Source of the DNA: Verrucomicrobiia bacterium
GTDB lineage: Bacteria; Verrucomicrobiota; Verrucomicrobiia; Limisphaerales; UBA8199
Length of the DNA stretch: 64,000 nt
Reading direction: 5' to 3'
Assembly: GCA_035946615.1 (NCBI GenBank)
Contig: DASYZB010000003.1
Coordinates: 1 to 64,000, forward strand
The notes below the pieces were generated by a model. That model ran no database searches. It was given only the letters and a program-made list of their open reading frames with translations, and was not told where the DNA came from. The first letter of the stretch is position 1. Each line of letters opens with the position of its first letter. A program made the translations under genes and the position numbers. Positions 24,381 through 33,423 of this stretch are shown here, one piece after another.

Positions 24381-27140
24381 TCAACAATTGAGACGTGGCC
24401 CCGCTGCCACCGTTTCACTATGAAAATGGCGCACCACGAAGTAAGGCTGGTTAGCGAGATTAGAGGCGAATCCGGGATACAGCGATGAGTTTTGGGCGTC
24501 CTGCCGTATCTCGAAGTAATATTGGAGCGGGTATGGCGAATTCGTGTAAGCCGCCGGGATGGTGGCGCCGAAGTGATTCCCTTCCGCTTGCATAAAGACC
24601 CTCTCGAATCGCTCACCATGGTTCACGTGGCGATAGTAGAGGCGAACGGCCTGGGATGACCTTTGCAATATTAACTCTATCTCGAGCGGTTGGCCGGCGC
24701 GGAAGCGAGCCGGCGGCGAATGACGGCAAACAACAATGGGTCGCCGCGGTCGGTCCAGGATTTCCTGGATGCACAATCGAATGTGCTCCGATCCAATGGC
24801 GTTGCCAGCCTCTCCGCTCGTTTGCTCCAGCCGCTTCTCCAATAAAGCGATGTCGTCGTCAATGGCGGGCAGCCGGTCGAGCCAATGGCCGCGCAAATGG
24901 GGTAGCTCGCCCACGGTCACATCAGCTTGATAAACGTTGCGCGCTTGCTCTGCCAGTTCGGCCCATGCGTTGCGGGCGCGGCGATATACCCTTATGCATT
25001 CAATCAGGGAAGCGCGATCACCGCTTTGTTCGAACAATCCGTAGAGAACACCCGAGCGAAACTTCGCGCCGAAAAATCGCCCAAGTCCGATTTGGATTTT
25101 CAAGTCAACCACCATGCGTCGATATTCCGCTGTGTTGTTGTTCCTAACCTTACTTTCGGCCAGCGCGAGGTTTTTCGCTGCAGCTTCGGCGTAATCTTCG
25201 ATCCATCGCGCGACTTCGATTGGAGTGTATTTCCCGCTGTGTTCGCCTTTGAGCAATTCGCCGGCAAAATCATTGATGCGCAGGAATAATTGCGGGTCCA
25301 GCGGGCTCACGTTGCCAAACACCTTCGGCGCAGGGCTGTCACCATACGGGCTAGGGCGGCCAGCATCGATGAGCGAGTGGTTAAAATACATCTCCGGCCA
25401 GTAACTGTTGTTTCCTGCGGAAGGCGCGTGGGCGGTGGTGATAATGGGCAGGATGCGGCTGGCGTTTGCCAATGCGAGTTCCACTGCCTTGGCCCCTTTT
25501 GCAAAAGTCTTTCGCAACATCCGCTGCCAAATGTCCGGGGCGCTTTCAGGGTTATACATCAAACGTCCCCACAGCCTCAGCGTATAAAGGTATTTTTCCC
25601 AGTCCCAGCGCGGCTTGAGGGACACCTCAGCGTAGGCGCAGCGGCCACCGGGGATGCCTGAGCCTCGGCGACCCTTGAAAGTGAGGGGCTCCATGATTTC
25701 AACACCAGCGCTGCCGCAAAAGCTAAAGGCCCTGCTGTGGGCAGCGGCAGTCACTGGGTCGCCCCACAAGAGCAGCCGTTGCGTCCCCGGCCAGATGCGA
25801 TACATCACCGTATAGCGGCGATTTTCCTTGAGCAGGTCGCCGTAACCATACCGAAGAAAACTGCGCGACCCGCTGCTCAGTTTCATTAAACCCGAACCCT
25901 CTCTACCGGGCCGAGGCCGCTCCAGTGCCCGGATTTCGGTCTGATGATAAGGCATTCCAAGGTGCTCGGCCCAGTACTTCGGCGCGACATCTACGGCCAT
26001 CCCCGTAGCCAGCGCCGAGTCAATCATCGTTTCATCGATCCCTTTGGCGTGCAGGTCAATTTCCACCCTGCGGCCGCATTTGGCCACTCCCTCAAAAACC
26101 ATACGCCAAAAATCGTAACTGCCCTCGGGAACCCCGCTTTCACCATGGATGCGGAATGTAATGGCGCTGATGGCGGGGCAGGCCCTCAACAGCGCCAGCA
26201 CCGCGTCCCGGCAATAAGGGCCGTGGTTTTGTGCTGACAATCCGGCAATTCGGTAGTTTGCCCGCGGACTGCTGGACCAGTCATAGCCGTGCATCCAGAT
26301 GCCCAATTGGAATTGCAGGCCGCGCGCAACGGTTTCCTCGCTGATGAACTTGAGCATCTCCAAATTGCCGTCGCGCTCAGCATCCGGCAATTCAGGCACT
26401 CGCACATCGTATCCTGGAACGGATAGCAGAAACGGGTACGCGAATAAAAAGTAGGCATCGGTCACGTCTCGTAAAAAATCGTAACCGATGCCGAGGCTGA
26501 GATTGAAGCGGTTAAAGCGTTGAGTCGCCAGCATGGTCAGATAGCGCGGCCACATCTCCCGATCATTGAACCACGGCTTGTCTTCAACTTCGCTGACGAA
26601 AGCCCGGGCGATGCTGCGAATGCGATTGGCGGGCTGTTCCACCGTCCGTTGGATGTTGCCCAACTCATCGAGGGGAGCGACGGCGAAGTTGACGCGGTCC
26701 GCAAGTTCCAGGGCCGCATAAACCAGTCCGCGCACATCCGATCCTGTCGCCAGCACAAACCGACGGTCACCCATCTTGCCGCGCGCCACAGCGACGGCTT
26801 CCGGAACATCCGCCAACGAAATACCCGTTGCAGCCAGCGCCTGCTTTCCGCTGCTCGAACCAGCAGTAGCGACAATGACGCAATCCCAGCCGGCGGGCGC
26901 CTGTTCCAAGCGGTGAAAAATTTCCGCCGCCGCCCCTCGGCTTCTAAGGGAAACTAGCAATTCCTCTGCCACCCACTGAACGGCTTTTTGTTTGGCCTCT
27001 TCCGCATCGAGAACAATAGCAACGCCCCTGGCTTTCCCTCGGGCGGATAGAGTTCCGGGAAACAGACTAACTGCGGCCACTGCTGCGGAAGCTGTTGCCG
27101 TGGTCCTAAGAAAATCGCGGCGCGAATTTTTTGCAATCAT
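24381..27140 (-). CDS. Large Tat-exported protein of unrecognised family, possibly glycoside hydrolase-like
   Basis: A 919-residue protein with a Tat signal (RRDFLRTTATASAAVAAVSL). Residues about 35-160 look like an alpha/beta N-terminal domain seen in some glycosidases (for example VATAGSSSGKQAL and DVRGLVYAALELADRV). A middle region (about 180-560) has segments suggestive of a TIM barrel: RFNRFNLSLGIGYDF, FQLGIWMHGYDW, SAITFRIHGESG, RVEIDLHAKGID, YTVMYRIWPGTQRLLLWGDP. A helical region and a beta-rich end follow (FRAGQPLEIELILQ...YYFEIRQDA). Acidic residues near the strand ends fit a hydrolase, but catalytic residues cannot be assigned with confidence. It is monocistronic. Confidence 0.8.
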   Translation of the reverse strand: MIAKNSRRDFLRTTATASAAVAAVSLFPGTLSARGKARGVAIVLDAEEAKQKAVQWVAEELLVSLRSRGAAAEIFHRLEQAPAGWDCVIVATAGSSSGKQALAATGISLADVPEAVAVARGKMGDRRFVLATGSDVRGLVYAALELADRVNFAVAPLDELGNIQRTVEQPANRIRSIARAFVSEVEDKPWFNDREMWPRYLTMLATQRFNRFNLSLGIGYDFLRDVTDAYFLFAYPFLLSVPGYDVRVPELPDAERDGNLEMLKFISEETVARGLQFQLGIWMHGYDWSSSPRANYRIAGLSAQNHGPYCRDAVLALLRACPAISAITFRIHGESGVPEGSYDFWRMVFEGVAKCGRRVEIDLHAKGIDETMIDSALATGMAVDVAPKYWAEHLGMPYHQTEIRALERPRPGREGSGLMKLSSGSRSFLRYGYGDLLKENRRYTVMYRIWPGTQRLLLWGDPVTAAAHSRAFSFCGSAGVEIMEPLTFKGRRGSGIPGGRCAYAEVSLKPRWDWEKYLYTLRLWGRLMYNPESAPDIWQRMLRKTFAKGAKAVELALANASRILPIITTAHAPSAGNNSYWPEMYFNHSLIDAGRPSPYGDSPAPKVFGNVSPLDPQLFLRINDFAGELLKGEHSGKYTPIEVARWIEDYAEAAAKNLALAESKVRNNNTAEYRRMVVDLKIQIGLGRFFGAKFRSGVLYGLFEQSGDRASLIECIRVYRRARNAWAELAEQARNVYQADVTVGELPHLRGHWLDRLPAIDDDIALLEKRLEQTSGEAGNAIGSEHIRLCIQEILDRPRRPIVVCRHSPPARFRAGQPLEIELILQRSSQAVRLYYRHVNHGERFERVFMQAEGNHFGATIPAAYTNSPYPLQYYFEIRQDAQNSSLYPGFASNLANQPYFVVRHFHSETVAAGPRLNC

Positions 27141-27224
27141 GTCAACGGATCCTCTTGGATTGAAGTGCCGAACTATCTCTATTTGGCAGCCGAACCCTCA
27201 CTTTGAATTGTCTGTGCAATGAGC

Positions 27225-27387
27225 AAATGGTTTCCCGATCTCCCAATGTGACCAACGGATCGACAATGCGCCAGTCATATAGCTCATCCAGCCCACGTTC
27301 AAGCTCGTGTAGCACATGAGCCCGTTCACAGTAGCGGGATTAAAATTGTTGGCAAGCAGCGACATGTATTCCTCGGGTCTGCGTCGT
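27225..27387 (-). pseudogene. Degraded fragment resembling the ArsS (DUF3641) C-terminal region
   Basis: On the minus strand the reading RRRPEEYMSLLANNFNPA, then VNGLMCYTSLNVGW, continues after a one-base frame change near 27271 as DELYDWRIVDPL. This resembles the NPA..GLMC...VGWDG.LYD segment of the DUF3641 domain of arsenosugar-biosynthesis radical SAM proteins. There is no start codon, and stops flank it. It lies in the 560-base gap before rpmI. The similarity is from memory of the family pattern, so the assignment is tentative. Confidence 0.4.
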
Positions 27388-27640
27388 GCTTTCAGGCCCC
27401 CGTGACAGGGCTAATCTGGCTTGCAGAGTCCATGGATTTCGATGGCGTTGCTCAAGTCCTGCCCTGCGCGTCGCGTCTCCGATCCTAAAAAGCCCCACCA
27501 ACAAACTCCTCGCCATCAGCCACCACCGGGCACGTCGCGCGCGCGTCCGCCCCTCTCGTGGTTGGGATGCGGCGGCCGGCGAGAGCAGGCACCACGCCGC
27601 GCCGCCGTGAAGCTTGAAGCCTTGAAGCTCAAAATCTCTC

Positions 27641-27669
27641 TTGCTTCCGGGTTGCGGGCATCCTATATT
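27641..27669 (+). promoter_or_regulatory. Sigma-70-type promoter of rpmI-rplT
   Basis: TTGCTT (27641-27646) and TATATT (27664-27669) are separated by 17 bases, the optimal spacing. Transcription would start near 27676, a short leader before the rpmI ATG at 27703. No infC gene lies upstream. Confidence 0.55.
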
Positions 27670-27702
27670 GCGCGCTCTTTTTGAAAGAAAACTAAACGTA
27701 TT

Positions 27703-27912
27703 ATGAGACTTCCCAAAGGCATTAAGACCAGGAAATCGGTGGCCAAACGGTTTAAAATTACCGCGGGAGGCAAGGTCCTTCGCACCAGCGCGGGGCGCCG
27801 TCATTTGATGCAGACCAAGAACCCCAAGAGACGGCGGGGTTTGCGCGGGGCGACGAGCGTGCATTCGACCGACGAATACCGCATCAAGCAGAATCTGCCG
27901 TTCAGCCACTAA
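27703..27912 (+). CDS. rpmI: 50S ribosomal protein bL35
   Basis: A 69-residue, strongly basic protein with the bL35 pattern KGIKTRKSVAKRFKITAGGKV, GRRHLMQTKNPKRRR (in two pieces). It is a structural protein of the large ribosomal subunit. A promoter and short leader precede it; rplT follows after 34 bases. In many bacteria infC comes first and its product region controls this operon by autoregulation, but infC is absent here. Confidence 0.96.
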   Translation: MRLPKGIKTRKSVAKRFKITAGGKVLRTSAGRRHLMQTKNPKRRRGLRGATSVHSTDEYRIKQNLPFSH

Positions 27913-27946
27913 CCGCCACAATCCACTTTCAACTATCGACTAACAT

Positions 27947-28318
27947 ATGCGAGTAACCAACGCGCCAGCTTCCCGCAAACGACGGACCCGGATGATACGG
28001 GCGGCCAAAGGCTTTCGGATGCGCCGGTCGAAACTGTATCGGTATGCTTCTGATGCGGTCGATCATGGACGCCAATATGCCTTCCGCGACAGGCGAGCCA
28101 AAAAGCGCACGTTCCGGGGTTTATGGCAAATCCGTATCAATGCGGCCGCCCGCGCAGCAGGCATAACCTACAGCCGCTTTATGGAAGGCTTGAAAGCGGC
28201 CAAAGTTGCCCTGGACCGCAAGATATTGGCGGACCTTGCGGCGACGGACGGCGCGGCCTTTAGCGAGTTGGTCAAGGTCGCCCAAGACGCCCTGAAGGCC
28301 AAAGCGGCCAAGGCTTAA
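27947..28318 (+). CDS. rplT: 50S ribosomal protein bL20
   Basis: A 123-residue basic protein matching bL20 (RVTNAPASRKRRTRMIRAAKGFR is its divergent start; SKLYRYASDAVDHGRQYAFRDRR and RQIRI-like WQIRINAAARAAGITYSRFM are family segments). It is an early 23S rRNA-binding assembly protein and, in other bacteria, the autoregulator of its own operon. Its C-terminus is slightly Ala/Lys-extended. The rpmI-rplT-pheS-pheT order is a well-known arrangement. Confidence 0.96.
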   Translation: MRVTNAPASRKRRTRMIRAAKGFRMRRSKLYRYASDAVDHGRQYAFRDRRAKKRTFRGLWQIRINAAARAAGITYSRFMEGLKAAKVALDRKILADLAATDGAAFSELVKVAQDALKAKAAKA

Positions 28319-28389
28319 GTCATTTCCGATTACCGATTGGCAGGATGGGCGGCCAGCAATGGGCGCCCATTTCGTTTAATGCCGCAACA

Positions 28390-29421
28390 ATGGCTGGATT
28401 CCTCGAGCAAATCGAACCGCTGAAACAAGCGGCCATAGCTGAGTTGCGCGCTGCCATCGACTTGGCCGCCCTCGAACAGGCCCGCGTCAATTACCTCGGC
28501 GCGCGCGGCGGCTTTACGGCGCTGCTCAAACAATTGGGCGAGCTGGCCAAGGAGGAAAAGCCGGCTGCAGGCAAGGCCGTCAACACCGCCAAGGCGGAGA
28601 TCGAAACGGTTTTGGCCGAGCGCCGCGCTCAACTCGAATTGCAGAGCGCTTCCCCGCAGGAACCCACTGACTTTACCCTTCCGGGCAGGCGCCGGCCTTT
28701 GGGCAAGCTGCACCCGCTGACGCAAGTGACCGAAGACATCATCCGCAGTTTTCGCAAGATCGGTTTTGTGGTGGCAGACGGGCCCGAGGTAGAAAACGAG
28801 TATTACTGTTTTGACGCGTTGAACACACCGGCGGACCATCCGGCGCGCGACACGCAGGACACCTTTTACCTCGCGACTGCAGCGGCCAAGGAGAGCCAAA
28901 GCAACGCAGGCCTGCTGCTGCGGACCCATACCTCGTCGGTCCAGATTCGGGTGATGGAAAAACAGACGCCACCGGTGCGGATTATTGTGCCTGGGCGGGT
29001 CTATCGGCGCGACAACGCCGACGCCACGCATAATCCGACGTTCCACCAGGTCGAAGGGTTGTATGTGGACCGTGGGGTGACGGTTAGCGATCTGAAAGGG
29101 ACGGTTGAATTTGTTTTCAAAGAGCTGATGGGGCCCGAAACCCGCATCCGGTTTCGTCCCCATTATTTCAGCTATACCGAGCCGAGCTTCGAGATCGATT
29201 TTAGCAGCGCATTGACGCGCAAGATGGGCAAAGAATGGCTGGAAATCGCCGGCTGCGGAATGGTGCACCCGCAGGTATTTGAGAATGTGGGGTATGACCC
29301 GGAAACCTGGACCGGGTGGGCCTTCGGTTTTGGCATCGAACGCATTGCCATGATCCGTTACGACATAAATGATATCCGGCTCTTTTACCAAAACGACCTG
29401 CGTTTTCTGCGGCAGTTTTAG
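28390..29421 (+). CDS. pheS: Phenylalanyl-tRNA synthetase alpha subunit
   Basis: A 343-residue class II synthetase catalytic subunit. Residues 1-90 are the coiled-coil tRNA-contacting arm (LEQARVNYLGARGGFT is the family start). Motif 2 is GRVYRRDNADATHNPTFHQVEG and motif 3 is GWAFGFGIERIAMIRY. With PheT it forms the alpha2-beta2 enzyme that charges tRNA-Phe. The ATG at 28390 is preferred over one at 28345 because it matches the usual N-terminus. pheT starts 17 bases downstream. Confidence 0.95.
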   Translation: MAGFLEQIEPLKQAAIAELRAAIDLAALEQARVNYLGARGGFTALLKQLGELAKEEKPAAGKAVNTAKAEIETVLAERRAQLELQSASPQEPTDFTLPGRRRPLGKLHPLTQVTEDIIRSFRKIGFVVADGPEVENEYYCFDALNTPADHPARDTQDTFYLATAAAKESQSNAGLLLRTHTSSVQIRVMEKQTPPVRIIVPGRVYRRDNADATHNPTFHQVEGLYVDRGVTVSDLKGTVEFVFKELMGPETRIRFRPHYFSYTEPSFEIDFSSALTRKMGKEWLEIAGCGMVHPQVFENVGYDPETWTGWAFGFGIERIAMIRYDINDIRLFYQNDLRFLRQF

Positions 29422-29438
29422 CGTTTGGGGACATTTCG

Positions 29439-31958
29439 ATGAAAGTCACTCTGAATTGGCTCAAGCAGTACATCGATTTCGATTGGTCTGCCGAACATCT
29501 CGCTGAGCGGCTCACGATGCTCGGCATCGAGGTCGAGGGGGTTCAAAAACTTGGCGGCGAGTTCGATGGCATTGTTGTTGCCGAGGTCCTGGCCTGCGAT
29601 AAACATCCCAACGCCGATAAGTTGTCTCTGTGCCGGGTGAATGACGGCGGGGGTGAACGCCAGATCGTTTGCGGCGCGCACAATTTCAAAGTGGGCGACA
29701 AGGTCCCTCTTATTTTGCCCGGCCACACGCTGCCCGCAAAGCCGGGCGGGGCGCCCCTCACGATCAAGGTGGGCAAGATACGCGGGGTCGAGTCGCAAGG
29801 AATGATGTGCTCGCCGCAGGAGCTGGGCCTTGCGGACGACACGGAGGGCCTGCTCATCCTGCGTCCAGACGCCCGGGTCGGCCAGCCATTCGCCGAGTAT
29901 TTGGGGCGGCCCGGCACGGACGTGGTTTATGACCTTGAGATAACGCCCAACCGGCCAGACCTCAACAGCGTAATCGGAATTGCCCGTGAGATTGCCGCCG
30001 CCACAGGGAATCAGTTGAGAATGCCTGAAACCGGCGATGCCGAAAAGCAAGGGGCTCCGGGCACAACACCCGCAACTCCGCGCGTTTCTGACCTGGTGGC
30101 GGTGCGCATCGAAGACCCGAAGCTTTGCCCAAGATATGCCGCCCGGGTAATTCAGGGGGTGAGCATCGCGCCGAGCCCGGATTGGTTGCGAAACACCCTC
30201 GAAATGGTTGGCGTGCGGAGCATCAATAACGTGGTTGATGTGACCAATTACGTCATGCTCGAAACCGGCCAACCGCTGCACGCGTTCGATTATCATCTGC
30301 TGGCCACGACAGGCTCGATGCCGGCAATTGTTGTCCGGCGGGCGCGCGAGGGCGAGAAATTCATCACACTCGATGGGCAGGAGCGCGCGCTAACCTCCGA
30401 GATGCTTTTAATCGCGGATGAAACCAAGCCCGTCGCCCTGGCTGGAGTTATGGGCGGGCAAAACAGCGAGATTCATCTCAATACCAAGGATGTCCTGATC
30501 GAGAGCGCCTATTTCAAGCCCCAGAACATCCGGGCGACATCGAAGAAGCTGGAACTGCGCACCGAATCCTCGTATCGCTTCGAGCGCGGCGGTGATGTGA
30601 GTATTTGCGACTGGGCCAGCCGTCGCGCCGCGCATCTGATTGTTCAAACGGCGGGAGGGACCCTCGCCGCAGGTGTCGTTGATGCATACCCCAAACCTGC
30701 CGCATTAAGAGATGTGCGGCTGCGCCACGAAAAGGTCAATGCGCTGCTGGGGACTACTCTCTCACCCGAACAGATCGAGGAATACATGGGCCAGCTTGAG
30801 TTAAAACCATTTGGCCGCAAACCGCGTCCGGTGGGGGCGCCCCAGAGCCCGCTTGAGCCGTCGAGCTTCCGCATACCCAGTTTCCGGGTGGACCTCAAGC
30901 GGGAGGTTGATCTCATTGAAGAGGTTGCCAGGCTGTATGGTGTGGATAAAATCCCGGCCACTCCACCCAGAGGAGCGCTGGGCTCCAATCCCTATGATTC
31001 GGTCCATGACGAACTATCCGGAGTCCGGCAAATCCTCACCGGATTAGGCCTCTTTGAGGCGCAGGGCCAGACGCTCATTTCCGATGCCGCCGCGCGTTTG
31101 GTGGCAACTGAGGGGATAGTGCCGCTGGCAAATCCACTGAGCAGCGACATGAATGTGCTTCGCCCGAGTTTGCTGCCCGGCTTGCTCGAGGCCTTGCGGC
31201 ACAACTCGAATCACCATAACCATGAAGTGGCCTTGTTCGAGATGGGCCGGGTCTTCTCGAATGCGGCTTCGGCGCCGAGCTCAACCAGCGGTCCCGCCGG
31301 TGCGCCAGCCGCAGAGGTCCGCGAAGAACGGCGCCTGGCTGTGGCCCTCACCGGGCGGCGCAACCCGCTTTTCTGGACCGGCGCCGAGCGTGAAGAAAAA
31401 CTCGATGCCTACGACTTGAAAGGCGTGCTTGAGCAGTTTTTCGAGCAATTCGGGTTACGCGGCGTGAGCTACGCCCGGCGCGCCGAAAGCTCCGCAGTGT
31501 TTATCGAATCTGCTACGATAACGCTGGGTAGGTTCCAGCTCGGCGAGTTGGGCCAACTGCGTCCGGCATTGGCGAAAGCTTATGACTTGCGTGATCCCGT
31601 TTTGCTGGCCGAGTTGAATCTGGATATCCTCCTGGCCCGGCGCAATCGCGCCATCGCTTTCCGTGCGTTGCCTTCTTTCCCGGCCATCCGCCGCGACATC
31701 GCGATGATTGTCCCTGAGGCGACCACACACGAAGCGGTCGTGCAAGCCGTTAAACAGGCCAAACCAGCGAACCTTGAGTCAGTCGAATTATTCGATGTGT
31801 TTCGAGGGAAAAATGTTCCGGCCGGTCAGAAAAGCATGGCTTATGCGTTTACCTATCGAAGCCCGGAACGGACGCTAACCGACACGGAAGCAAACCTGGC
31901 GCACCAGAAAGTCACCGAACAACTCAAGCAAAAGCTCCACGCCACGGTGCGGGCATAG
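29439..31958 (+). CDS. pheT: Phenylalanyl-tRNA synthetase beta subunit
   Basis: An 839-residue beta subunit. Order: N-terminal tRNA-binding (EMAP II-like) domain about 40-155 (EVLACDKHPNADKLSLCRV), B3/B4 editing region about 210-395 (NNVVDVTNYVMLETGQPLHAFD split in part), B5 about 410-500, the inactive class II core, and a C-terminal FDX-ACB domain about 745-839 (LPSFPAIRRDIAMIV). Length is slightly above the usual 790-800 because of a Pro/Ala-rich insert near 465-485 and 610-625. It pairs with PheS directly upstream. Confidence 0.95.
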   Translation: MKVTLNWLKQYIDFDWSAEHLAERLTMLGIEVEGVQKLGGEFDGIVVAEVLACDKHPNADKLSLCRVNDGGGERQIVCGAHNFKVGDKVPLILPGHTLPAKPGGAPLTIKVGKIRGVESQGMMCSPQELGLADDTEGLLILRPDARVGQPFAEYLGRPGTDVVYDLEITPNRPDLNSVIGIAREIAAATGNQLRMPETGDAEKQGAPGTTPATPRVSDLVAVRIEDPKLCPRYAARVIQGVSIAPSPDWLRNTLEMVGVRSINNVVDVTNYVMLETGQPLHAFDYHLLATTGSMPAIVVRRAREGEKFITLDGQERALTSEMLLIADETKPVALAGVMGGQNSEIHLNTKDVLIESAYFKPQNIRATSKKLELRTESSYRFERGGDVSICDWASRRAAHLIVQTAGGTLAAGVVDAYPKPAALRDVRLRHEKVNALLGTTLSPEQIEEYMGQLELKPFGRKPRPVGAPQSPLEPSSFRIPSFRVDLKREVDLIEEVARLYGVDKIPATPPRGALGSNPYDSVHDELSGVRQILTGLGLFEAQGQTLISDAAARLVATEGIVPLANPLSSDMNVLRPSLLPGLLEALRHNSNHHNHEVALFEMGRVFSNAASAPSSTSGPAGAPAAEVREERRLAVALTGRRNPLFWTGAEREEKLDAYDLKGVLEQFFEQFGLRGVSYARRAESSAVFIESATITLGRFQLGELGQLRPALAKAYDLRDPVLLAELNLDILLARRNRAIAFRALPSFPAIRRDIAMIVPEATTHEAVVQAVKQAKPANLESVELFDVFRGKNVPAGQKSMAYAFTYRSPERTLTDTEANLAHQKVTEQLKQKLHATVRA

Positions 31959-32088
31959 GAGTAGGATTTGGTTTGGAGATTTGGTTTTGGAACTTGGCAA
32001 CGGGAAACACCCTGCCGCCAAGCCACTTACATCGAATTGTTACTGTTCTTAGACTTTCGAATGACGCTGGCGTAAGTTGGTGGTGCGT

Positions 32089-33255
32089 ATGATTGTTTCC
32101 GTTACTCAACCCCCTGCAGCCGAGCGCAAGAGTTCCTTGCCGAAGGTGAAGCGCTACATGGGCGAGGTGGTGTATATCTACGCATTTGACATGGCCTACG
32201 AGATGGTGCGTCAGCCAGTCCGGGAGTTGCTCGGCCAACCTGTCGCCCAATTCTCGGTGGATGCCAGCAAACGCAGTCCGCGTCATTTGTTCTTTTACCG
32301 CCCACAAATGGTGCGGCTACCCCCGCTCGAGAGAATTGGCTCCAATGGACCGGTGCGTATCGAGCGTGGGATAAAGATTCTGCCGGTGGGCGCCATCAGC
32401 GTCACGATTCGTGTTCCGTTCGAAGTGGGACAGGTCGAGGACCTGGTGGATTACCATGATCTCCAGTTCAGCAATGGCTCGTTGAATGAGGAAGTCCGGC
32501 GTCTGGCCGAGGAGGTTCGGCGCGAGCTGGCTCCATTCTACATCCGCCCGGTGGCCAACCTGGCCGAGGAAGAGGCCTATACCGTTTTTTGCATTAACTC
32601 GCCCTTATTGACCGAAGACGGCGCCCCGCTGCGGACAGAGAACTGGCTGCAGGCCAACCGGCGGTCAGTGGCTTCCCTGCTAACCCAGGAGCCGGATATC
32701 GACCATTTGTCGAAGCAAGAGGCCGAGGAATCCACGGGCCGGTACTTGAGCTACTACGAACACGACCTGGTGGTGGTGGACTGGGACGCGGCGCTTATCC
32801 TGGACGAGCGGCAAAACTTCGACGAAACGCTTTATGTGATGGAGTTGGCGAATTTGCAACTCGCCGAGCTCGAGGCCTACGACCGGCTGCTGGATGACTC
32901 GCTCGAAAGAGCTTATCGGGACCTGACGGGCCGTTCATTCCGGCTCCGGACCAGTATTTTGAGGGAGTTGCGCGAGATTCGCATTGATCTGGCTCGCTTC
33001 AGCGATGAACTATCGAACATCACCAAATTCTTTGGCGATTGGCACCTGGCCCGCATTTACGAGAATGTCTCCGCTCGCTTTCACCTGGTGGACTGGCACC
33101 GCACGATTGATGGCAAACTCCAGACGCTGGACGACCTGTATCAACTGCTCAATCACGATCAAAACAATCGATGGATGTTGCTGCTCGAGGTGACCATTGT
33201 GCTCCTGTTTGTAATCGACCTGGTCATCCTGTTTTTTGGTGTCAAGGCGAGGTAA
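32089..33255 (+). CDS. RMD1/YagE (DUF155) family protein
   Basis: A 388-residue protein of the RMD1/DUF155 family, related to yeast RMD1 and bacterial YagE. The diagnostic C-terminal half has SILRELREIRIDLARFSDEL, ITKFFGDWHLARIY, SARFHLVDWHRTI and a final transmembrane helix (LEVTIVLLFVIDLVILFF). It is therefore a membrane-anchored protein with most of its mass in the cytoplasm. Its biochemical role is not known. The ATG at 32089 is preferred over an upstream TTG at 32077. A stem-loop follows at 33272. It is not coupled to pheT (130 bases away). Confidence 0.8.
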   Translation: MIVSVTQPPAAERKSSLPKVKRYMGEVVYIYAFDMAYEMVRQPVRELLGQPVAQFSVDASKRSPRHLFFYRPQMVRLPPLERIGSNGPVRIERGIKILPVGAISVTIRVPFEVGQVEDLVDYHDLQFSNGSLNEEVRRLAEEVRRELAPFYIRPVANLAEEEAYTVFCINSPLLTEDGAPLRTENWLQANRRSVASLLTQEPDIDHLSKQEAEESTGRYLSYYEHDLVVVDWDAALILDERQNFDETLYVMELANLQLAELEAYDRLLDDSLERAYRDLTGRSFRLRTSILRELREIRIDLARFSDELSNITKFFGDWHLARIYENVSARFHLVDWHRTIDGKLQTLDDLYQLLNHDQNNRWMLLLEVTIVLLFVIDLVILFFGVKAR

Positions 33256-33271
33256 GGTCCATTCGCGTTTG

Positions 33272-33291
33272 GCTGGCTTTTTAGAGCCAGC
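33272..33291 (+). terminator. Stem-loop between the RMD1-family gene and nuoN
   Basis: GCTGGCT (33272-33278) pairs with AGCCAGC (33285-33291) around a TTTTAG loop. It lies 17 bases past the RMD1-family stop. Only a short T run follows, so termination may be weak. Confidence 0.4.
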
Positions 33292-33423
33292 TTTCGCGAC
33301 AACCCCAATCCTCGCCGGCTTTCCGCCAGTTGCAAATCCGGGTCGATTTCCTCTGGGTAGGCCGCTGTGTAAGCCAGCGCCATTTGGAGGAGAGCTGCCT
33401 CATCTTCGCCCCCCGAGTCCGCG

